Assembly: GCF_000615975.1 (NCBI RefSeq)
Contig: NZ_BAMP01000042.1
Span: forward strand, 1 to 35,161
DNA length: 35,161 nt
Direction: 5' to 3'
Source: Nitratireductor aquibiodomus NL21 = JCM 21793
GTDB lineage: Bacteria; Pseudomonadota; Alphaproteobacteria; Rhizobiales; Rhizobiaceae
Shown here one piece after another: positions 1 to 10,291 of the stretch. The position numbers were made by a program, and so were the translations under genes. The first letter of the stretch is position 1. Every line of letters begins with the position of its first letter. The notes beneath the pieces were generated by a model that saw only the letters and a list, made by a program, of their open reading frames with translations, did not search any database and was not told the origin of the DNA.

Positions 1-1083
1 GCCCCGCCTCAGCCGGAGACCGGGAAGCCCAACCGGCCTCAGCCGGCAAGGCGGCGCGAATCGGCGCAGGAAGGTCAGCGCACGTCCTATGCCGCGCTCG
101 ATCTTGGCACCAACAATTGCCGGCTTCTGGTGGCCGTGCCGACGCGGCCCGGGCACTTTCGCGTGGTGGACGCCTTTTCGCGGATCGTGCGCCTCGGAGA
201 AGGGCTCAGCCTTGAAGGCCGTCTTAGCGAAGCGGCGATGGACAGGGCTGTCACGGCGCTTGGCATCTGCGCGGAAAAGCTCGGGCACCGGAAGCCCCGA
301 CGCATGCGGCTGATCGCAACGGAAGCCTGCCGCTCGGCCGATAACGGCGAAGCCTTCATCGAACGTGTGAAACGCGAGACAGGGCTTGCCCTTGAGATCA
401 TCGACCGGCAGACCGAGGCCCGGCTGGCGGTTGCCGGCTGTAGCACGCTGGTGGAACGCGGCACGGAGGGCGTGGTGCTGTTCGACATTGGCGGCGGATC
501 GTCCGAGATCGCCCTCGTGGACATTTCGCGGCACCGCACGCCACGGCTCGCCGATCACATCGTCGCATGGACATCACTGCCCGTGGGCGTGGTGTCGCTT
601 GCCGAGCGCTTTGGCGGCCACCATGTGACGCGCGAAACCTTCTTCGCCATGGTCGACGCCGTGGGCGAGATGCTCGACCGGTTCGATGATGGCGGGCGGC
701 TTGCAAAGATCGCTGCAGGGGGGCGGTTTCATCTCATTGGAACGTCTGGAACGGTCACGACGCTTGCCGGCGTTCACCTGGGACTGGCGCGCTATGATCG
801 CCGACAGGTCGACGGGCTGTGGATGGAGCGGGACAATGTCGACCGCATGATCGACACGCTGCTCTCGTGGGATTTCGAACAGCGCAAGGCCAATCCCTGC
901 ATTGGCGCGGATCGCGCCGACCTTGTGCTCGGCGGCTGTGCCATCCTAGAGGCGATCCGCCGGCGCTGGCCCTCGGAGCGGTTAAGGGTGGCCGACCGCG
1001 GTCTGCGCGAAGGCATGCTGAACGAAATGATGGCCGCCGATGGTGCCTGGCGGCGCCGGCGGCGGATGGGACGAGGGACATGA
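1..1083 (+). CDS. ppx: Ppx/GppA family phosphatase (exopolyphosphatase/pppGpp phosphatase), 5' end outside window
   Basis: The frame is open from base 1, so the gene starts upstream of the window; the first in-window ATG (130) lies inside the protein. The family's N-terminal nucleotide-binding signature, [16 protein letters not shown], reads in frame from about base 88. The second phosphate-binding motif, [10 protein letters not shown], lies near 485-515, and the [11 protein letters not shown] segment near 745. These three glycine-rich motifs define the actin-like ASKHA ATPase fold of Ppx/GppA enzymes, which hydrolyse inorganic polyphosphate or convert pppGpp to ppGpp in the cytoplasm. The visible N-terminus is basic and rich in Pro/Gln. 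The stop codon is 10 nt before rlmE, so the two are probably cotranscribed, an order common in Hyphomicrobiales. Which substrate is preferred cannot be told from sequence. Confidence 0.93.
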   Translation, partial: APPQPETGKPNRPQPARRRESAQEGQRTSYAALDLGTNNCRLLVAVPTRPGHFRVVDAFSRIVRLGEGLSLEGRLSEAAMDRAVTALGICAEKLGHRKPRRMRLIATEACRSADNGEAFIERVKRETGLALEIIDRQTEARLAVAGCSTLVERGTEGVVLFDIGGGSSEIALVDISRHRTPRLADHIVAWTSLPVGVVSLAERFGGHHVTRETFFAMVDAVGEMLDRFDDGGRLAKIAAGGRFHLIGTSGTVTTLAGVHLGLARYDRRQVDGLWMERDNVDRMIDTLLSWDFEQRKANPCIGADRADLVLGGCAILEAIRRRWPSERLRVADRGLREGMLNEMMAADGAWRRRRRMGRGT

Positions 1084-1093
1084 GGTTGGGCGG

Positions 1094-1816
1094 ATGAGCA
1101 AGAAACCGGCCAAGGCGGGCGGCGGTGCACGCGCGCTCAAAACACGGGTCAAGAAGAAGCGCGGCCTGAAAAATTCGTCGCGCCGCTGGCTCGAGCGGCA
1201 TCTGAACGACCCGTACGTGCATCGCGCGCAGGCCGAGGGCATGCGATCGCGAGCGGCGTACAAGCTGACGGAAATCGACGACCGCCACAAATTGCTTTTT
1301 CCGGGGGCACGGGTGATCGACCTCGGTGCGGCCCCGGGAGGCTGGTGTCAGGTCGCGGCCGAGCGTGTTGGATCCACGCCTGAAAACCCGCTCGTGGTGG
1401 GCATCGATTATCTGGGCATGGATGCCGTGCCGGGCGCGATCGTTCTGGAGATGGATTTTCTGGACGATGATGCGCCGGAGCGCCTTCTGGAGACGCTTGG
1501 TGAAGCGCCGGATCTGGTCATCTCCGATATGGCTGCGCCGACCACCGGGCATCGCCAGACCGACCATCTGCGCACCATGCATCTGTGCGAGACGGCGGCG
1601 GATTTTGCGCTTTCCGTGCTGAAACCTGGCGGGCACTTCCTGGCGAAGACCTTTCAGGGCGGCGCCGAAACCGGGTTGCTCGATCAGCTGAAGCGCAATT
1701 TCAAATCCGTCCACCACGTGAAGCCCCAGGCTTCGCGCGCCGAATCGGTCGAGCTTTATCTTCTGGCCAAGGGGTTCAAGGGTCGCACCGAAGCCAATCC
1801 CGAAAACGACGGGTGA
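1094..1816 (+). CDS. rlmE: 23S rRNA (uridine-2'-O-)-methyltransferase RlmE (RrmJ/FtsJ)
   Basis: This 240-residue SAM-dependent enzyme 2'-O-methylates a uridine in the A-loop of 23S rRNA on the 50S subunit. The SAM-binding motif [11 protein letters not shown] is at residues 75-85. The family's catalytic K-D-K-E set is visible as K57 (RAAYKL), D145 (ISDMAAP), K185 (LAKTFQGG) and E220 (ESVELYL). A longer frame runs up to 1040, but I chose ATG 1094 because it is preceded by a GAGG ribosome site, follows the ppx stop and gives the family's basic, lysine-rich N-terminus ([10 protein letters not shown]). It is probably the second gene of a ppx-rlmE operon. It converges on the MFS gene, whose end lies 17 nt away. 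Confidence 0.95.
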   Translation: MSKKPAKAGGGARALKTRVKKKRGLKNSSRRWLERHLNDPYVHRAQAEGMRSRAAYKLTEIDDRHKLLFPGARVIDLGAAPGGWCQVAAERVGSTPENPLVVGIDYLGMDAVPGAIVLEMDFLDDDAPERLLETLGEAPDLVISDMAAPTTGHRQTDHLRTMHLCETAADFALSVLKPGGHFLAKTFQGGAETGLLDQLKRNFKSVHHVKPQASRAESVELYLLAKGFKGRTEANPENDG

Positions 1817-1833
1817 GGGCAGGAGCGGACCAG

Positions 1834-3248
1834 CTACTCGCCCGCCGGAGCCGGCTCCGTGACCCTGCTTCGGCGTCTGCTGTGACCGGACACCCGGCTG
1901 CCGGCTTCTGGCGGCAGGGTGAGAAACGGTACGGCCGCCAGCGCCGAAAGCGCTGCGACGATCAGGAATGCGTTGACGAATGCGTCGATACCCAGCTCCG
2001 TTCCGGTAATGAAGGCGGACGCTCCAGGATTCCTCCCCCGACAGCGACACCAAGCGCGATGCTTACCTGCTGGGCTGCCGCTGAGATGGTGGAGGCCTGG
2101 CTTGCCTCCCGATCGCCAAGCTCGGCGAAGACCAGAGCGTTGGCCGATGTGAAGAACAGGGAGCGTAGAAGGCCGGATCCGATCAGCACGGTGATGATCA
2201 CCCAGTGCGGTGTCGCGGGGGTGAAAAGCGCGTTAACGGCGATGCTCGCGCCGCCAAGCAACGATGCGGCGACCAGAACAACCCGGAACCCGCCGCGGCG
2301 CAGCGCCGTGGTGGCAATGAATTTCATGGCAATGGCACCGAATGCCGATGCGAACGTCAGAAGACCCGACTGAAACGGGGTGAGGCCGAACACCACCTGA
2401 AACATGAGCGGCAGCAGAAATGGCACGGCGCCGACGCCGATGCGGAACAGCGAGCCGCCGATGATCGCCGCGCGAAAGGTACGGTTGGCGAAAAGGCCGA
2501 GATTGAGAATGGGACGTGGGGTGCGCAGGGCGTGGCGAATGTAAAGCGCCGTGGCCAGGACGCCGATCACCACGGTGATGACGCCAATGACGGGCGGCAG
2601 CGCCGGCAGGCTGATGACCGAGAGGCCAAACACCAGTCCCGACGCGCCGATACTGCACAGCAGGAAGCCGGAAAGGTCCAGTCGCCCGGTTTCTTCCCTT
2701 GCGAAATCGGGCAGGACATAACCGGAGATGACAATCCCCAGAAGCCCGATCGGCACATTGATCAGAAAGATCCAGTGCCAGGAAAAATAGGTGGTGACGA
2801 AGCCGCCGAGCGGTGGGCCGGCTATCGGACCGATCAGAGCGGGGACGGTCAGCCAGGCCATGGCTTTCACAAGCTGCTCGCGTGGCACCGCGCGCACGAG
2901 AACCAGGCGGCCGACCGGTGTCATCATCGCGCCGCCCATGCCCTGCAGAAACCGCGAAAGCACGAACGCCCCCAGCGAATTGGAAAAGGCGCAGGCGATG
3001 GAACCGATCACGAAGACCGCGATGGCTATGCGGAAAACCCGCTTGGCGCCGAAGCGGTCAGCCATGAAGCCGCTGATCGGAATGAAAATCGCCAGAGAAA
3101 CGAGATAGCTCGTCAGGGCGAGTTTCAGCGTTACCGGGCTGGTGCCGATATCGGCAGCGATGGCCGGCAGCGACGTGGCGATGACGGTTGAGTCCATCTG
3201 CTCCATGAAGAGCGCGACGGCGAGTATGAGCGGCAGTGTGCGGTTCAA
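1834..3248 (-). CDS. DHA2-type MFS drug:proton antiporter, broken by an apparent 1-base deletion
   Basis: This is an inner-membrane multidrug efflux protein of the EmrB/QacA type. Recognisable parts are the first helix with MEQMDSTVIATSLPAIA, the motif A-like loop GFMADRFGAKRVFR, GGAMMTPVGRLVLVRAVPR and SWHWIFLINVPIG. The reading frame leaves the protein after GGGILE (about 2022) and would stop at 1962. One frame over, the normal C-terminus continues (ASAFITGTELGIDAFVNAF, then a last hydrophobic helix) to TAG at 1834-1836. Restoring one G in GAG-GCG at about 2021 gives about 471 residues, normal for the family. The start is probably TTG 3248 (preceded by AGGA), giving the family's NRTLPLILAVALF beginning; ATG 3398 would add a 50-residue hydrophilic leader. 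It is divergent from guaB. Confidence 0.85.
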
Positions 3249-3408
3249 GGCATTCTGTTCCTGTGCCGGTCTGCCGGGTGAAGATGTGGGGGAATGGGCA
3301 GTCCGGATCAGCGTCCGGGCTATAGCACCGGGAAGCGCGTCTGTCCTGTGGCAAAGCTGCGGCTGTGTTGGTGCTGTCATGTCGTGTGGACGAAACAATT
3401 CTCACGCA

Positions 3409-3431
3409 TTGAAAAAGCACCACCTTTTCAA
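3409..3431. promoter_or_regulatory. Imperfect palindrome between the MFS gene and guaB
   Basis: TTGAAAA (3409-3415) and TTTTCAA (3425-3431) form a perfect 7-bp inverted repeat around a 9-bp spacer. It lies in the divergent intergenic region, 111 bp upstream of the guaB start. It could be an operator for either gene; no regulator is identified, so this is inference from symmetry only. Confidence 0.3.
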
Positions 3432-3542
3432 GCCGGCGCTGACGTGGTACCAGCCAGCGCCAATCCTGAAAGGGAATCACATAAGCGGGGCCGTGCCATT
3501 TCGTGGCGGGGTCGCGCGTCCTCTCATTCCAAAGGGTCGGCC

Positions 3543-5045
3543 ATGGCTAAAATCATCGAGACAGCAACCGGCGCCCAGGCGCTCACTTTCGACGACGTGC
3601 TCCTGCAGCCCGGCCACTCCGAGGTGATGCCCGGTCAGACGGATGTGCGCACGCGCATTGCCGGCGACATCGACCTGAACATTCCGATCCTGTCCGCGGC
3701 GATGGACACGGTGACGGAATCGCGCCTCGCAATCGCCATGGCACAGGCAGGCGGTATCGGCGTCATCCACCGCAACCTGACACCGGTCGAGCAGGCCGAA
3801 GAGGTGCGCCAGGTGAAGAAGTTTGAATCCGGCATGGTGGTAAACCCGATCACCATTGGCCCGGATGCGACACTGGCCGAAGCACAGGCCCTGATGCGCG
3901 CGCATGGCATCTCCGGCATTCCGGTGGTGGAGAATGGCGGCGCGGGAGGCCATGCGACCGGGCGGCTGGCCGGCATCCTGACCAATCGCGATGTGCGTTT
4001 CGCCTCCGACCCCGCACAGCCCGTGCGCGAACTGATGACTCATCGGGATCTGGTGACGGTCAAGGAGGGCGTCGCGCAGGACGAGGCCAAGCGACTTCTG
4101 CACCAGCACCGTATCGAGAAGCTTCTGGTCGTCGACGATGCCGGCAACTGCGTGGGCCTGATCACGGTCAAGGACATCGAGAAATCGCAGCTCAATCCAC
4201 ATGCGAGCAAGGACGCACAGGGGCGACTTCGCGCGGCGGCGGCAACCAGTGTCGGCGATGATGGTTTCGAACGCGCCGAGCGCCTGATCGATGCCGGTGT
4301 GGACCTTCTGGTGATCGACACCGCCCATGGCCATTCGCAGCGCGTGCTCGACGCCGTTGCGCGAGCCAAGAAGCTCTCAAACACCGTGCGCATCATCGCA
4401 GGCAATGTGGCAACCGCGGATGGCACCAAGGCGCTGATCGATGCGGGCGCTGATGGCGTCAAGATCGGCATCGGGCCGGGCTCCATCTGCACCACGCGCA
4501 TTGTCGCCGGTGTCGGCGTGCCGCAGCTCTCGGCCATCATGTCCGCGGTGGAGGTCGCCGACAGGGAAGGCGTTTCGCTGATCGCCGACGGCGGTATCAA
4601 GTTCTCCGGCGATCTGGCGAAGGCGCTGGCAGCCGGTGCATCGGCAGTGATGGTCGGTTCGCTCCTCGCGGGCACCGATGAGAGCCCGGGCGAGGTTTAC
4701 CTGCATCAGGGGCGCTCCTTCAAAGCCTATCGCGGCATGGGCTCGGTCGGCGCGATGGCGCGCGGTTCGGCCGACCGCTATTTCCAGGCCGAGGTGCGCG
4801 ATACGCTGAAGCTGGTCCCCGAGGGCATTGAAGGGCAGGTGCCTTACAAAGGCCCGGCCGGCGGTGTCCTGCACCAGCTCACCGGTGGCCTGAAGGCGGC
4901 CATGGGCTATGTGGGCGCGGCAAATCTTGGAGAATTCCGCGAACGGGCGACCTTTGTTCGTATTTCGGGCGCCGGTCTTCGCGAAAGCCACGCGCATGAC
5001 GTGACGATCACGCGTGAAAGCCCTAACTACCCCGGCGGCGCCTGA
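3543..5045 (+). CDS. guaB: IMP dehydrogenase GuaB
   Basis: This 500-residue cytoplasmic enzyme oxidises IMP to XMP with NAD, the committed step of GMP synthesis; GuaA, which completes the path, is encoded at 11,441. The TIM-barrel start [10 protein letters not shown], two CBS domains (about residues 95-225), the catalytic loop GPGSICTTR with Cys316, and the GGIKFSGD and YRGMGS phosphate-binding segments are all present. ATG 3543 is chosen because the protein then begins as the family does ([18 protein letters not shown]). The open frame extends 83 codons further upstream, but that part has no family character and crosses the intergenic palindrome. A strong terminator follows. Confidence 0.97.
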   Translation: MAKIIETATGAQALTFDDVLLQPGHSEVMPGQTDVRTRIAGDIDLNIPILSAAMDTVTESRLAIAMAQAGGIGVIHRNLTPVEQAEEVRQVKKFESGMVVNPITIGPDATLAEAQALMRAHGISGIPVVENGGAGGHATGRLAGILTNRDVRFASDPAQPVRELMTHRDLVTVKEGVAQDEAKRLLHQHRIEKLLVVDDAGNCVGLITVKDIEKSQLNPHASKDAQGRLRAAAATSVGDDGFERAERLIDAGVDLLVIDTAHGHSQRVLDAVARAKKLSNTVRIIAGNVATADGTKALIDAGADGVKIGIGPGSICTTRIVAGVGVPQLSAIMSAVEVADREGVSLIADGGIKFSGDLAKALAAGASAVMVGSLLAGTDESPGEVYLHQGRSFKAYRGMGSVGAMARGSADRYFQAEVRDTLKLVPEGIEGQVPYKGPAGGVLHQLTGGLKAAMGYVGAANLGEFRERATFVRISGAGLRESHAHDVTITRESPNYPGGA

Positions 5046-5071
5046 GGGCGTACTCCAGTTCCTGCTTTCCG

Positions 5072-5095
5072 AGAAAGGGCCGCAAGGCCCTTTTT
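5072..5095. terminator. Rho-independent terminator between guaB and aqpZ
   Basis: AAAGGGCC (5074-5081) and GGCCCTTT (5086-5093) pair perfectly around a GCAA tetraloop, followed by T residues. The A run on the other side gives a U tail on the opposite strand, so it can serve both convergent genes. Confidence 0.9.
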
Positions 5096-5101
5096 CATGG
5101 G

Positions 5102-5782
5102 TCAGGTTCGTTCCATCAGTGTCGTCTTGGCAACGATGCCGGCAACGCCCGCGCCGACAAAGGGGGCGGCGATGAAGAGCCAGAGCTGGTTCATTTCGCG
5201 TGCGCCAGAGAAAAGCGCGGGGCCAACGGACCGTGCGGGATTGACCGAGGTGCCGGTGACGGGGATCAGGCACAGGTGAATTGCGATCAGCGTGAGGCCG
5301 ATGACCATGCCGGACAGCGGGGTCCGGTGCTTCTTCGCGGTTACGCCCAGGATAACGGTCACGAATATAAAAGTTCCCAGCGCTTCGAGTGCGAAGGCGG
5401 TGGGCATGGGGGAAAGCCCCGCGCCCTCCCAGCCGTTGGCTGCACGGGATATGGGGGCGACGGCATCAGAACCCTTCGCCATGCCCCACAGTGCTGCGGC
5501 AGCGATCACGGCTCCGGCGATCTGCGCGACCATATAGGGCACCACGTCTTTGAGAGGCATGCGACCGGCCAGAAAAACGCCGGCGGTCACGGCAGGGTTG
5601 AGGTGCGCGCCGGAGACGGGGCCAACGGCATAGGCCATGGCAATCACCGCAACGCCGAATGAAACGGCAATGCCGAGACCTCCCAGCGGCAGGAGGTTTC
5701 CGAACCCGCCGGCGGTGACGCTGGCACATCCCAGGAAGACCAGGCAGAACGTTCCAAAACACTCGGCGACGTAAGCTTTCAT
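5102..5782 (-). CDS. aqpZ: Aquaporin Z-like water channel
   Basis: This 226-residue inner-membrane channel has six hydrophobic segments and both half-helix NPA boxes: SGAHLNPAVTAG in the first half and TGTSVNPARSVG in the second. The arginine directly after the second NPA is the selectivity-filter Arg of water-selective aquaporins. The N-terminus MKAYVAECFGTFCLVFLGC is typical of AqpZ. Water rather than glycerol transport is inferred from the AqpZ-like beginning and NPAR motif. It is convergent with guaB and divergent from the MAPEG gene. Confidence 0.93.
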   Translation of the reverse strand: MKAYVAECFGTFCLVFLGCASVTAGGFGNLLPLGGLGIAVSFGVAVIAMAYAVGPVSGAHLNPAVTAGVFLAGRMPLKDVVPYMVAQIAGAVIAAAALWGMAKGSDAVAPISRAANGWEGAGLSPMPTAFALEALGTFIFVTVILGVTAKKHRTPLSGMVIGLTLIAIHLCLIPVTGTSVNPARSVGPALFSGAREMNQLWLFIAAPFVGAGVAGIVAKTTLMERT

Positions 5783-5828
5783 GGTTTTGTCCTTGCGATA
5801 GCGCCACCCTTGCCAAACGTCGGCGTTT

Positions 5829-5861
5829 CAACGCTGATGGTAAAATCAGGAATCAGCGTTG
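5829..5861. promoter_or_regulatory. Inverted repeat between aqpZ and the MAPEG gene
   Basis: CAACGCTGA (5829-5837) and TCAGCGTTG (5853-5861) form a perfect 9-bp inverted repeat with a 15-bp A/T-rich spacer, in the only shared upstream region of two divergent membrane-protein genes. A shorter repeat, AAACG-TCGG-CGTTT, lies just before it. It may be an operator or a leader hairpin of the MAPEG mRNA. Confidence 0.4.
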
Positions 5862-5888
5862 GAAGCTGGAAACGGGGAGGAGAGGGGT

Positions 5889-6308
5889 ATGTCCCAACAC
5901 GCAATCTTCTGGCCGATGATCGCCCATGTCGCGCTCGTTTATGCCGTGTATGTGCTGATCGGCATGCGTCGAAAAAAGGCTGTGGAAACGGGGAGTGCAC
6001 GCGTTTCCCAGTTCAGGGAGAACCGTGACGAGCCGGCCGAAAGTCTGTTTGTGCGCAACAATCTCGCCAATCAGTTTGAACTGCCGGTGCTTTTCCACGC
6101 GGCGTGCCTGGCACTGTTTGTAACGGGCGGGGCCGGGCCGATTGCAGTCTGGCTGGCCTGGGCATTCGTGCTCTCGCGCTATGCACACGCCTGGGTACAC
6201 GTCACCTCGAACCGGATACGCTTCCGTCAGCCGATGTTCACGCTTGGGTTTCTCGCACTGGGCGCCATGTGGGTGCTGCTTGCGCTGACGCTGTGGAATG
6301 CGGGCTGA
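5889..6308 (+). CDS. MAPEG family membrane protein
   Basis: This protein of about 139 residues has four hydrophobic segments (MIAHVALVYAVYVLIGMRR, a central pair, and a C-terminal FLALGAMWVLLALTLW). The ENRDEPAESLFVRNNLANQFELPVLF segment carries the conserved E-NxxEpP/N-x-x-EL pattern of MAPEG proteins (membrane-associated, eicosanoid and glutathione metabolism). Bacterial members are of mostly unknown function, some with glutathione-transferase-like activity. ATG 5889 is preferred over ATG 5859 because a GGAGGAGAGGGG ribosome site lies just upstream and the shorter protein starts at the first hydrophobic segment. It converges on oxyR with 3 nt between stops. Confidence 0.85.
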   Translation: MSQHAIFWPMIAHVALVYAVYVLIGMRRKKAVETGSARVSQFRENRDEPAESLFVRNNLANQFELPVLFHAACLALFVTGGAGPIAVWLAWAFVLSRYAHAWVHVTSNRIRFRQPMFTLGFLALGAMWVLLALTLWNAG

Positions 6309-6311
6309 AGA

Positions 6312-7223
6312 TTACCCGCGTGCGAGCAGAGCCTCGTGCGCCTGAAGAACGGTTTCGCGCAAAGCCGCGAAATCGTCTTTTCGCGGGTTGGACTTGCGGC
6401 CCGCGAGGCATATGCTGCGGGAAGGGCTGGGGTCGAGAAACGGCAGCACGCTGACGGACGGCAGAAGATTCGCCGAGGCGCGCGCCATCCGCGGAATGAG
6501 GGTAACACCCATCCCATGCGACACCATGTGCAAAAGCGTCGTCAGGCTCGTTGCGCCAAAGGTCTCCATCGTCACTGGTTTGACCCGCCCGCAGATTTCA
6601 AGCGCCTGGCCCCGCATGCAATGGCCGTCTTCCAGAAGCATCAGCCGTTCCAGCGCCATGCTCTCCTGCGCCACGGGCGGGGCGATGCGTGCTGCGTCGG
6701 CGGTCGGGACCGCAAGGTAGAACGGGTCCGCAAAGAGGAGATCCGGCACAAGCCGGCTGTCTTCGACGGGTTCGGCCGCGATCATGGCGTCGAGGCGACC
6801 GGACGCAGTGTCTTCAGCCAGAGCGGCTGTAACAGCCTCGCGCACCTCAAGCCGCAACTGCGGAAATCTCTGCTTCAGGAGTGGAAGAAGCTCGGGAAGC
6901 AGATAGGGCGCGATTGTGGGAATGACGCCAAGCCGGAAGCGACCCTCAAGCGCCTTGCGGTCCCGTCTGGCCTCGCCCTCCAGATCGCGAATCTCGGAGA
7001 GGATGCGTGCCACGCGCGGCAGCATCGTCTGCGCTTCGGCAGTGAGCCGCACGGCGCCGCTGCCGCGCTCGAACAACCTGAAGCCAAGCTGGGATTCCAT
7101 TTCAGAAATCTGTGCCGAAAGCGCCGGCTGCGTGACGCCGCAGCTCATGGCGGCGCGTCCGAAATGAAGCGTTTCGGCCAGACGCTCGAAATACTGCATC
7201 TGTCTGATGGTGAGGCGTATCAT
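6312..7223 (-). CDS. oxyR: Peroxide-sensing LysR-type regulator OxyR
   Basis: This 303-residue protein has an N-terminal LysR helix-turn-helix (residues about 5-62, with [23 protein letters not shown]) and a substrate-binding-like domain. The redox pair is visible in [18 protein letters not shown]202 and C211, with the same 9-residue spacing as Cys199/Cys208 of E. coli OxyR. These form a disulfide on oxidation by hydrogen peroxide and switch on target transcription. It is divergent from catalase with 139 bp between starts, an arrangement that normally means OxyR activates the catalase gene and represses itself. Two palindromes lie in that gap. Confidence 0.94.
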   Translation of the reverse strand: MIRLTIRQMQYFERLAETLHFGRAAMSCGVTQPALSAQISEMESQLGFRLFERGSGAVRLTAEAQTMLPRVARILSEIRDLEGEARRDRKALEGRFRLGVIPTIAPYLLPELLPLLKQRFPQLRLEVREAVTAALAEDTASGRLDAMIAAEPVEDSRLVPDLLFADPFYLAVPTADAARIAPPVAQESMALERLMLLEDGHCMRGQALEICGRVKPVTMETFGATSLTTLLHMVSHGMGVTLIPRMARASANLLPSVSVLPFLDPSPSRSICLAGRKSNPRKDDFAALRETVLQAHEALLARG

Positions 7224-7230
7224 AAGCTTA

Positions 7231-7283
7231 GATTATCGCATCGAATATCAAAGACAATTGGAATTTATCGAGCGGCGTCGATA
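7231..7283. promoter_or_regulatory. Two palindromes in the oxyR-katA intergenic region, probable OxyR operators
   Basis: The first (7231-7249) reads GAT-TA-TCG-CAT-CGA-AT-ATC, an imperfect palindrome of the LysR T-N11-A type. The second (7266-7283) is a perfect repeat, TATCGA-N6-TCGATA. Their centres are about 34 bp apart, roughly three helical turns, so a tetrameric LysR protein could touch both on one face. The sites lie just upstream of the oxyR start and 80-130 bp upstream of katA. Confidence 0.55.
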
Positions 7284-7362
7284 CCTTAGAATTGTTCCAA
7301 GCCACGCCGCAGGTGAGACCGGCAGCCGGGCAAACCGGAGAGCAAGCAAGGGAGTTTCTTTC

Positions 7363-8868
7363 ATGGCAGACAAACGCACGATGACCACGTCTGCTGGCGC
7401 CCCCGTCAGCGACAACCAGAATTCCGTGACCGCGGGTGAGCGTGGTCCGGTTCTTCTTCAGGACTACCAGCTCATCGAGAAGCTTGCTCACCAGAACCGT
7501 GAACGCATCCCCGAGCGCGTGGTTCACGCCAAGGGCTGGGGCGCGCATGGCGTGCTGAAGATCACCGGCGACATTTCGAAATACACCATCGCCAAGGCGC
7601 TGCAGCCGGGCGCGGAAACGCCGATGCTTGCGCGGTTCTCCACCGTTGCCGGCGAACAGGGCGCGGCCGATGCCGAGCGCGACGTGCGCGGCTTTGCACT
7701 GAAGTTCTACACCGAGGACGGCAATTGGGACCTGGTGGGCAACAACACGCCCGTCTTTTTCGTCCGCGATCCGCTCAAATTCCCCGACTTCATCCACACG
7801 CAGAAGCGTCACCCACGCACCAATATGCGTTCGCCCACGGCCATGTGGGACTTCTGGTCGCTGTCGCCGGAAAGCCTTCATCAGGTCACGATCCTGATGT
7901 CCGACCGCGGTCTGCCGACGGCGCCCATGTTCATGAACGGCTACGGCTCACACACCTATTCGCTTTGGAACGACAAGGGTGAGCGCTTCTGGGTGAAATT
8001 CCACTTCAAGACCATGCAGGGCCATAAACACCACACCAATGCGGAGGCCGAGCAGGTGGTGGGCAAGACCCGCGAGAGCTATCAGGAAGCGCTCTATGGC
8101 ACGATCGAGGATGGCGACTTTCCGAAGTGGAAGGTGCAGGTTCAGATCATGCCCGAGGCGGATGCGGAGAAAACCTCCTACAATCCGTTCGATCTGACCA
8201 AGGTGTGGCCGCACGCGGAATATCCGCCGATCGATATTGGTGTGATGGAACTGAACCGCAACCCGGACAATTACTTCACCGAGATCGAGAACGCGGCTTT
8301 CTCGCCGTCGAACATCGTGCCGGGCATCAGCTATTCGCCCGACAAGATGCTTCAGGCGCGCATCTTTTCCTACGCGGACGCACACCGCTACAGGCTCGGC
8401 ACGCATTACGAGACGATCCCGGTCAACCAGCCGAAATGCCCGGTTCACCACTATCATCGCGATGGTGAGATGAACACTTTCGGAGGTATCAAGACGGGCA
8501 ATCCCGACGCATTTTATGAGCCCAACTCCTTTGGCGGTCCGGTCGAGAACCCGGCTGCCAAGGAGCCGCCGCTTAAAATCTCGGGCGATGCGGACCGCTA
8601 CAATCACCGCATCGGCAATGACGATTACAGCCAGCCCCGCGCGCTGTTCAACCTCTTCGACGAGGGAGAAAAGAACAGGCTGTTCTCCAATATTGCCGCT
8701 GCGATGGGTGGCGTGCCCGGTGAAATCATCGAACGCCAGCTTGCCCATTTCGACAAGATCCACCCGGACTATGGCAATGGCGTGCGCAAGGCGCTGAAGG
8801 AAGAGCATGGATATGAGGCCAACGCCGTGCCCGTGACCGGCAAGACGCCACAGCGCGCTGCCGAATAG
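7363..8868 (+). CDS. katA: Monofunctional haem catalase KatA (small-subunit, clade 3 type)
   Basis: This 501-residue enzyme dismutates hydrogen peroxide to water and oxygen. The distal histidine is H55 in [13 protein letters not shown], the distal Asn lies in [12 protein letters not shown] (about residue 128), and the proximal haem tyrosine lies in [15 protein letters not shown] (about residue 337). Length and motifs fit small-subunit catalases with no C-terminal flavodoxin-like domain. ATG 7363 is chosen because it follows a purine-rich AGCAAGGGAG stretch and gives a normal N-terminus; the frame is open back to 7207 but would run through the operators. It is divergent from oxyR, ends in a strong terminator and is probably induced by peroxide through OxyR. 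Confidence 0.96.
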   Translation: MADKRTMTTSAGAPVSDNQNSVTAGERGPVLLQDYQLIEKLAHQNRERIPERVVHAKGWGAHGVLKITGDISKYTIAKALQPGAETPMLARFSTVAGEQGAADAERDVRGFALKFYTEDGNWDLVGNNTPVFFVRDPLKFPDFIHTQKRHPRTNMRSPTAMWDFWSLSPESLHQVTILMSDRGLPTAPMFMNGYGSHTYSLWNDKGERFWVKFHFKTMQGHKHHTNAEAEQVVGKTRESYQEALYGTIEDGDFPKWKVQVQIMPEADAEKTSYNPFDLTKVWPHAEYPPIDIGVMELNRNPDNYFTEIENAAFSPSNIVPGISYSPDKMLQARIFSYADAHRYRLGTHYETIPVNQPKCPVHHYHRDGEMNTFGGIKTGNPDAFYEPNSFGGPVENPAAKEPPLKISGDADRYNHRIGNDDYSQPRALFNLFDEGEKNRLFSNIAAAMGGVPGEIIERQLAHFDKIHPDYGNGVRKALKEEHGYEANAVPVTGKTPQRAAE

Positions 8869-8896
8869 GCAAGGCTGAAAAGGCTTTGATAAAGTG

Positions 8897-8924
8897 CGGG
8901 CGTGGAGCGATCCACGCCCGTTTT
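8897..8924 (+). terminator. Rho-independent terminator of katA
   Basis: CGGGCGTGGA (8897-8906) and TCCACGCCCG (8911-8920) form a perfect 10-bp stem with a GCGA loop, followed by TTTT. Confidence 0.92.
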
Positions 8925-8987
8925 ACTTGTCTAAAGGCCTGCTTCCGGCTAGCTGTGCGCCATTCGGGTAACCGGCAAAGGTGTCAT

Positions 8988-10273
8988 ATGCGACTTGGCG
9001 GACGGCTGGCTGCGGCCATTGAAATTCTGGAAGACATTGACCGGCGTTATCGCCCGGCTGCGGAAGCGCTGAGAGACTGGGGCCTGTCCCATCGTTTCGC
9101 CGGCTCCAAGGATCGCGCCGCCATTGGCAACCTCGTCTATGATGCGCTGCGCCGCAAGCGCTCGGCGGCCTGGATGTTTCAGGAAGAAAGCCGCGTGCGC
9201 TGGCCTTCGGAGCCTTGATGATCGAGGCGGGACATGACCCGGAAGCGCTGAACGGAGCGCTGGCGGAAGACAATTTTGCACCAGCACTGATTTCAGGCGA
9301 GGAAGGAGACCGCATCGCCGCGCACCCTCTGGGCGAGGCGCCTGACGGCGTGCGCGCGGAATGCCCTGAATGGTGCGAGCCGCTTCTCAGGCGCGCCTGG
9401 GGTGACGACTGGGTGGCCGAGGCTGCGGCCCTTGCGGAGCGCCCGCCGCTCGATATGCGGGTCAACACGCTGAAAGCCACGCGCGAAAAGGTGGCCAAGG
9501 CGCTGGCGCGCACCGGCGTTCACGAGAGTGAACTTGCGCGGCAGGGGCTGCGCATCGGCCCGATCGAAGGGCAGGGGCGGCACCCCAATGTGCAGGCAGA
9601 GCCCGCTTTTCAAAAGGGCTGGTTCGAGGTTCAGGACGAGGGTTCGCAGATCGTTGCCACTCTCACCGAAGCCGCAGCAGGCATGCAGGTGCTGGACTAT
9701 TGTGCTGGCGCTGGCGGCAAGTCGCTCGCCATGTCAGCGGCCATGGGGAACACCGGCCAGATTCAGGCTTTCGACGCCGAGAAACAGCGGCTTGCGCCCA
9801 TTTTCGAGCGCCTGAAGCGGGCGGGCTGTCGCAATGTGCAGGCGGTGGCCGATCAGGAAGTGCTCGCCGCGCATGAGGGACGGCTCGACCTGGTCGTTGT
9901 CGACGCGCCATGCACGGGGGCAGGCACCTGGCGGCGCAGGCCAGATGCCAAATGGCGGCTCGGTGAAAAACAGCTCGAGCAGCGGCAGGCGGAGCAGGCC
10001 GAAATTCTGCGGCGCGCGGCGCGCTTCGTGCGTTCCGGTGGGCGACTTGCCTATATCACCTGTTCGGTGTTTGCAGAGGAAAACGACGATCAGGTGCGGG
10101 CCTTCCTTGAAGCCAATCCGGACTTCCGCCCGGTGGACCATGAGGCACTGTGGGAAAGGCACTTTTCCGGAAAGGCCGCGAAGGCGAGAATTGACAGAAC
10201 CACGGGCATCGCCCTTTCACCCTGCCGTACGGCGACTGACGGCTTTCATTTTGCCGCACTGGAGCGCGTCTGA
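8988..10273 (+). CDS. RsmB/NOP-family rRNA (cytosine-C5)-methyltransferase, broken by an apparent 1-base deletion
   Basis: This SAM-dependent RNA m5C methyltransferase is of the RsmB/Sun type, which modifies 16S rRNA. The N-terminal part (MRLGGRLAAAIEILEDIDRR) is in one frame and ends early at 9218. From about 9195 the normal protein continues in another frame (ALAFGALMIEAGHDPEALNG). Restoring one C in the CC at 9191-9192 gives E-E-S-P-R-A-L-A and a 428-residue protein, normal for the family. SAM motif I is VLDYCAGAGGKSLAM. The two catalytic cysteines are in DAPCTGAGTWRR and AYITCSVFAEEN. The start ATG 8988 gives the usual N-terminus. It heads a tight cluster with the thioesterase and nucleosidase genes. 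A real mutation is possible, but sequencing error is more likely. Confidence 0.88.
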
Positions 10274-10291
10274 GGCAGGCGTGGCGAGACA

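Noticed and set aside
3294..3542. An 83-codon upstream extension of guaB
   Set aside because: It has no IMP dehydrogenase character, crosses the intergenic palindrome, and the family starts at ATG 3543.
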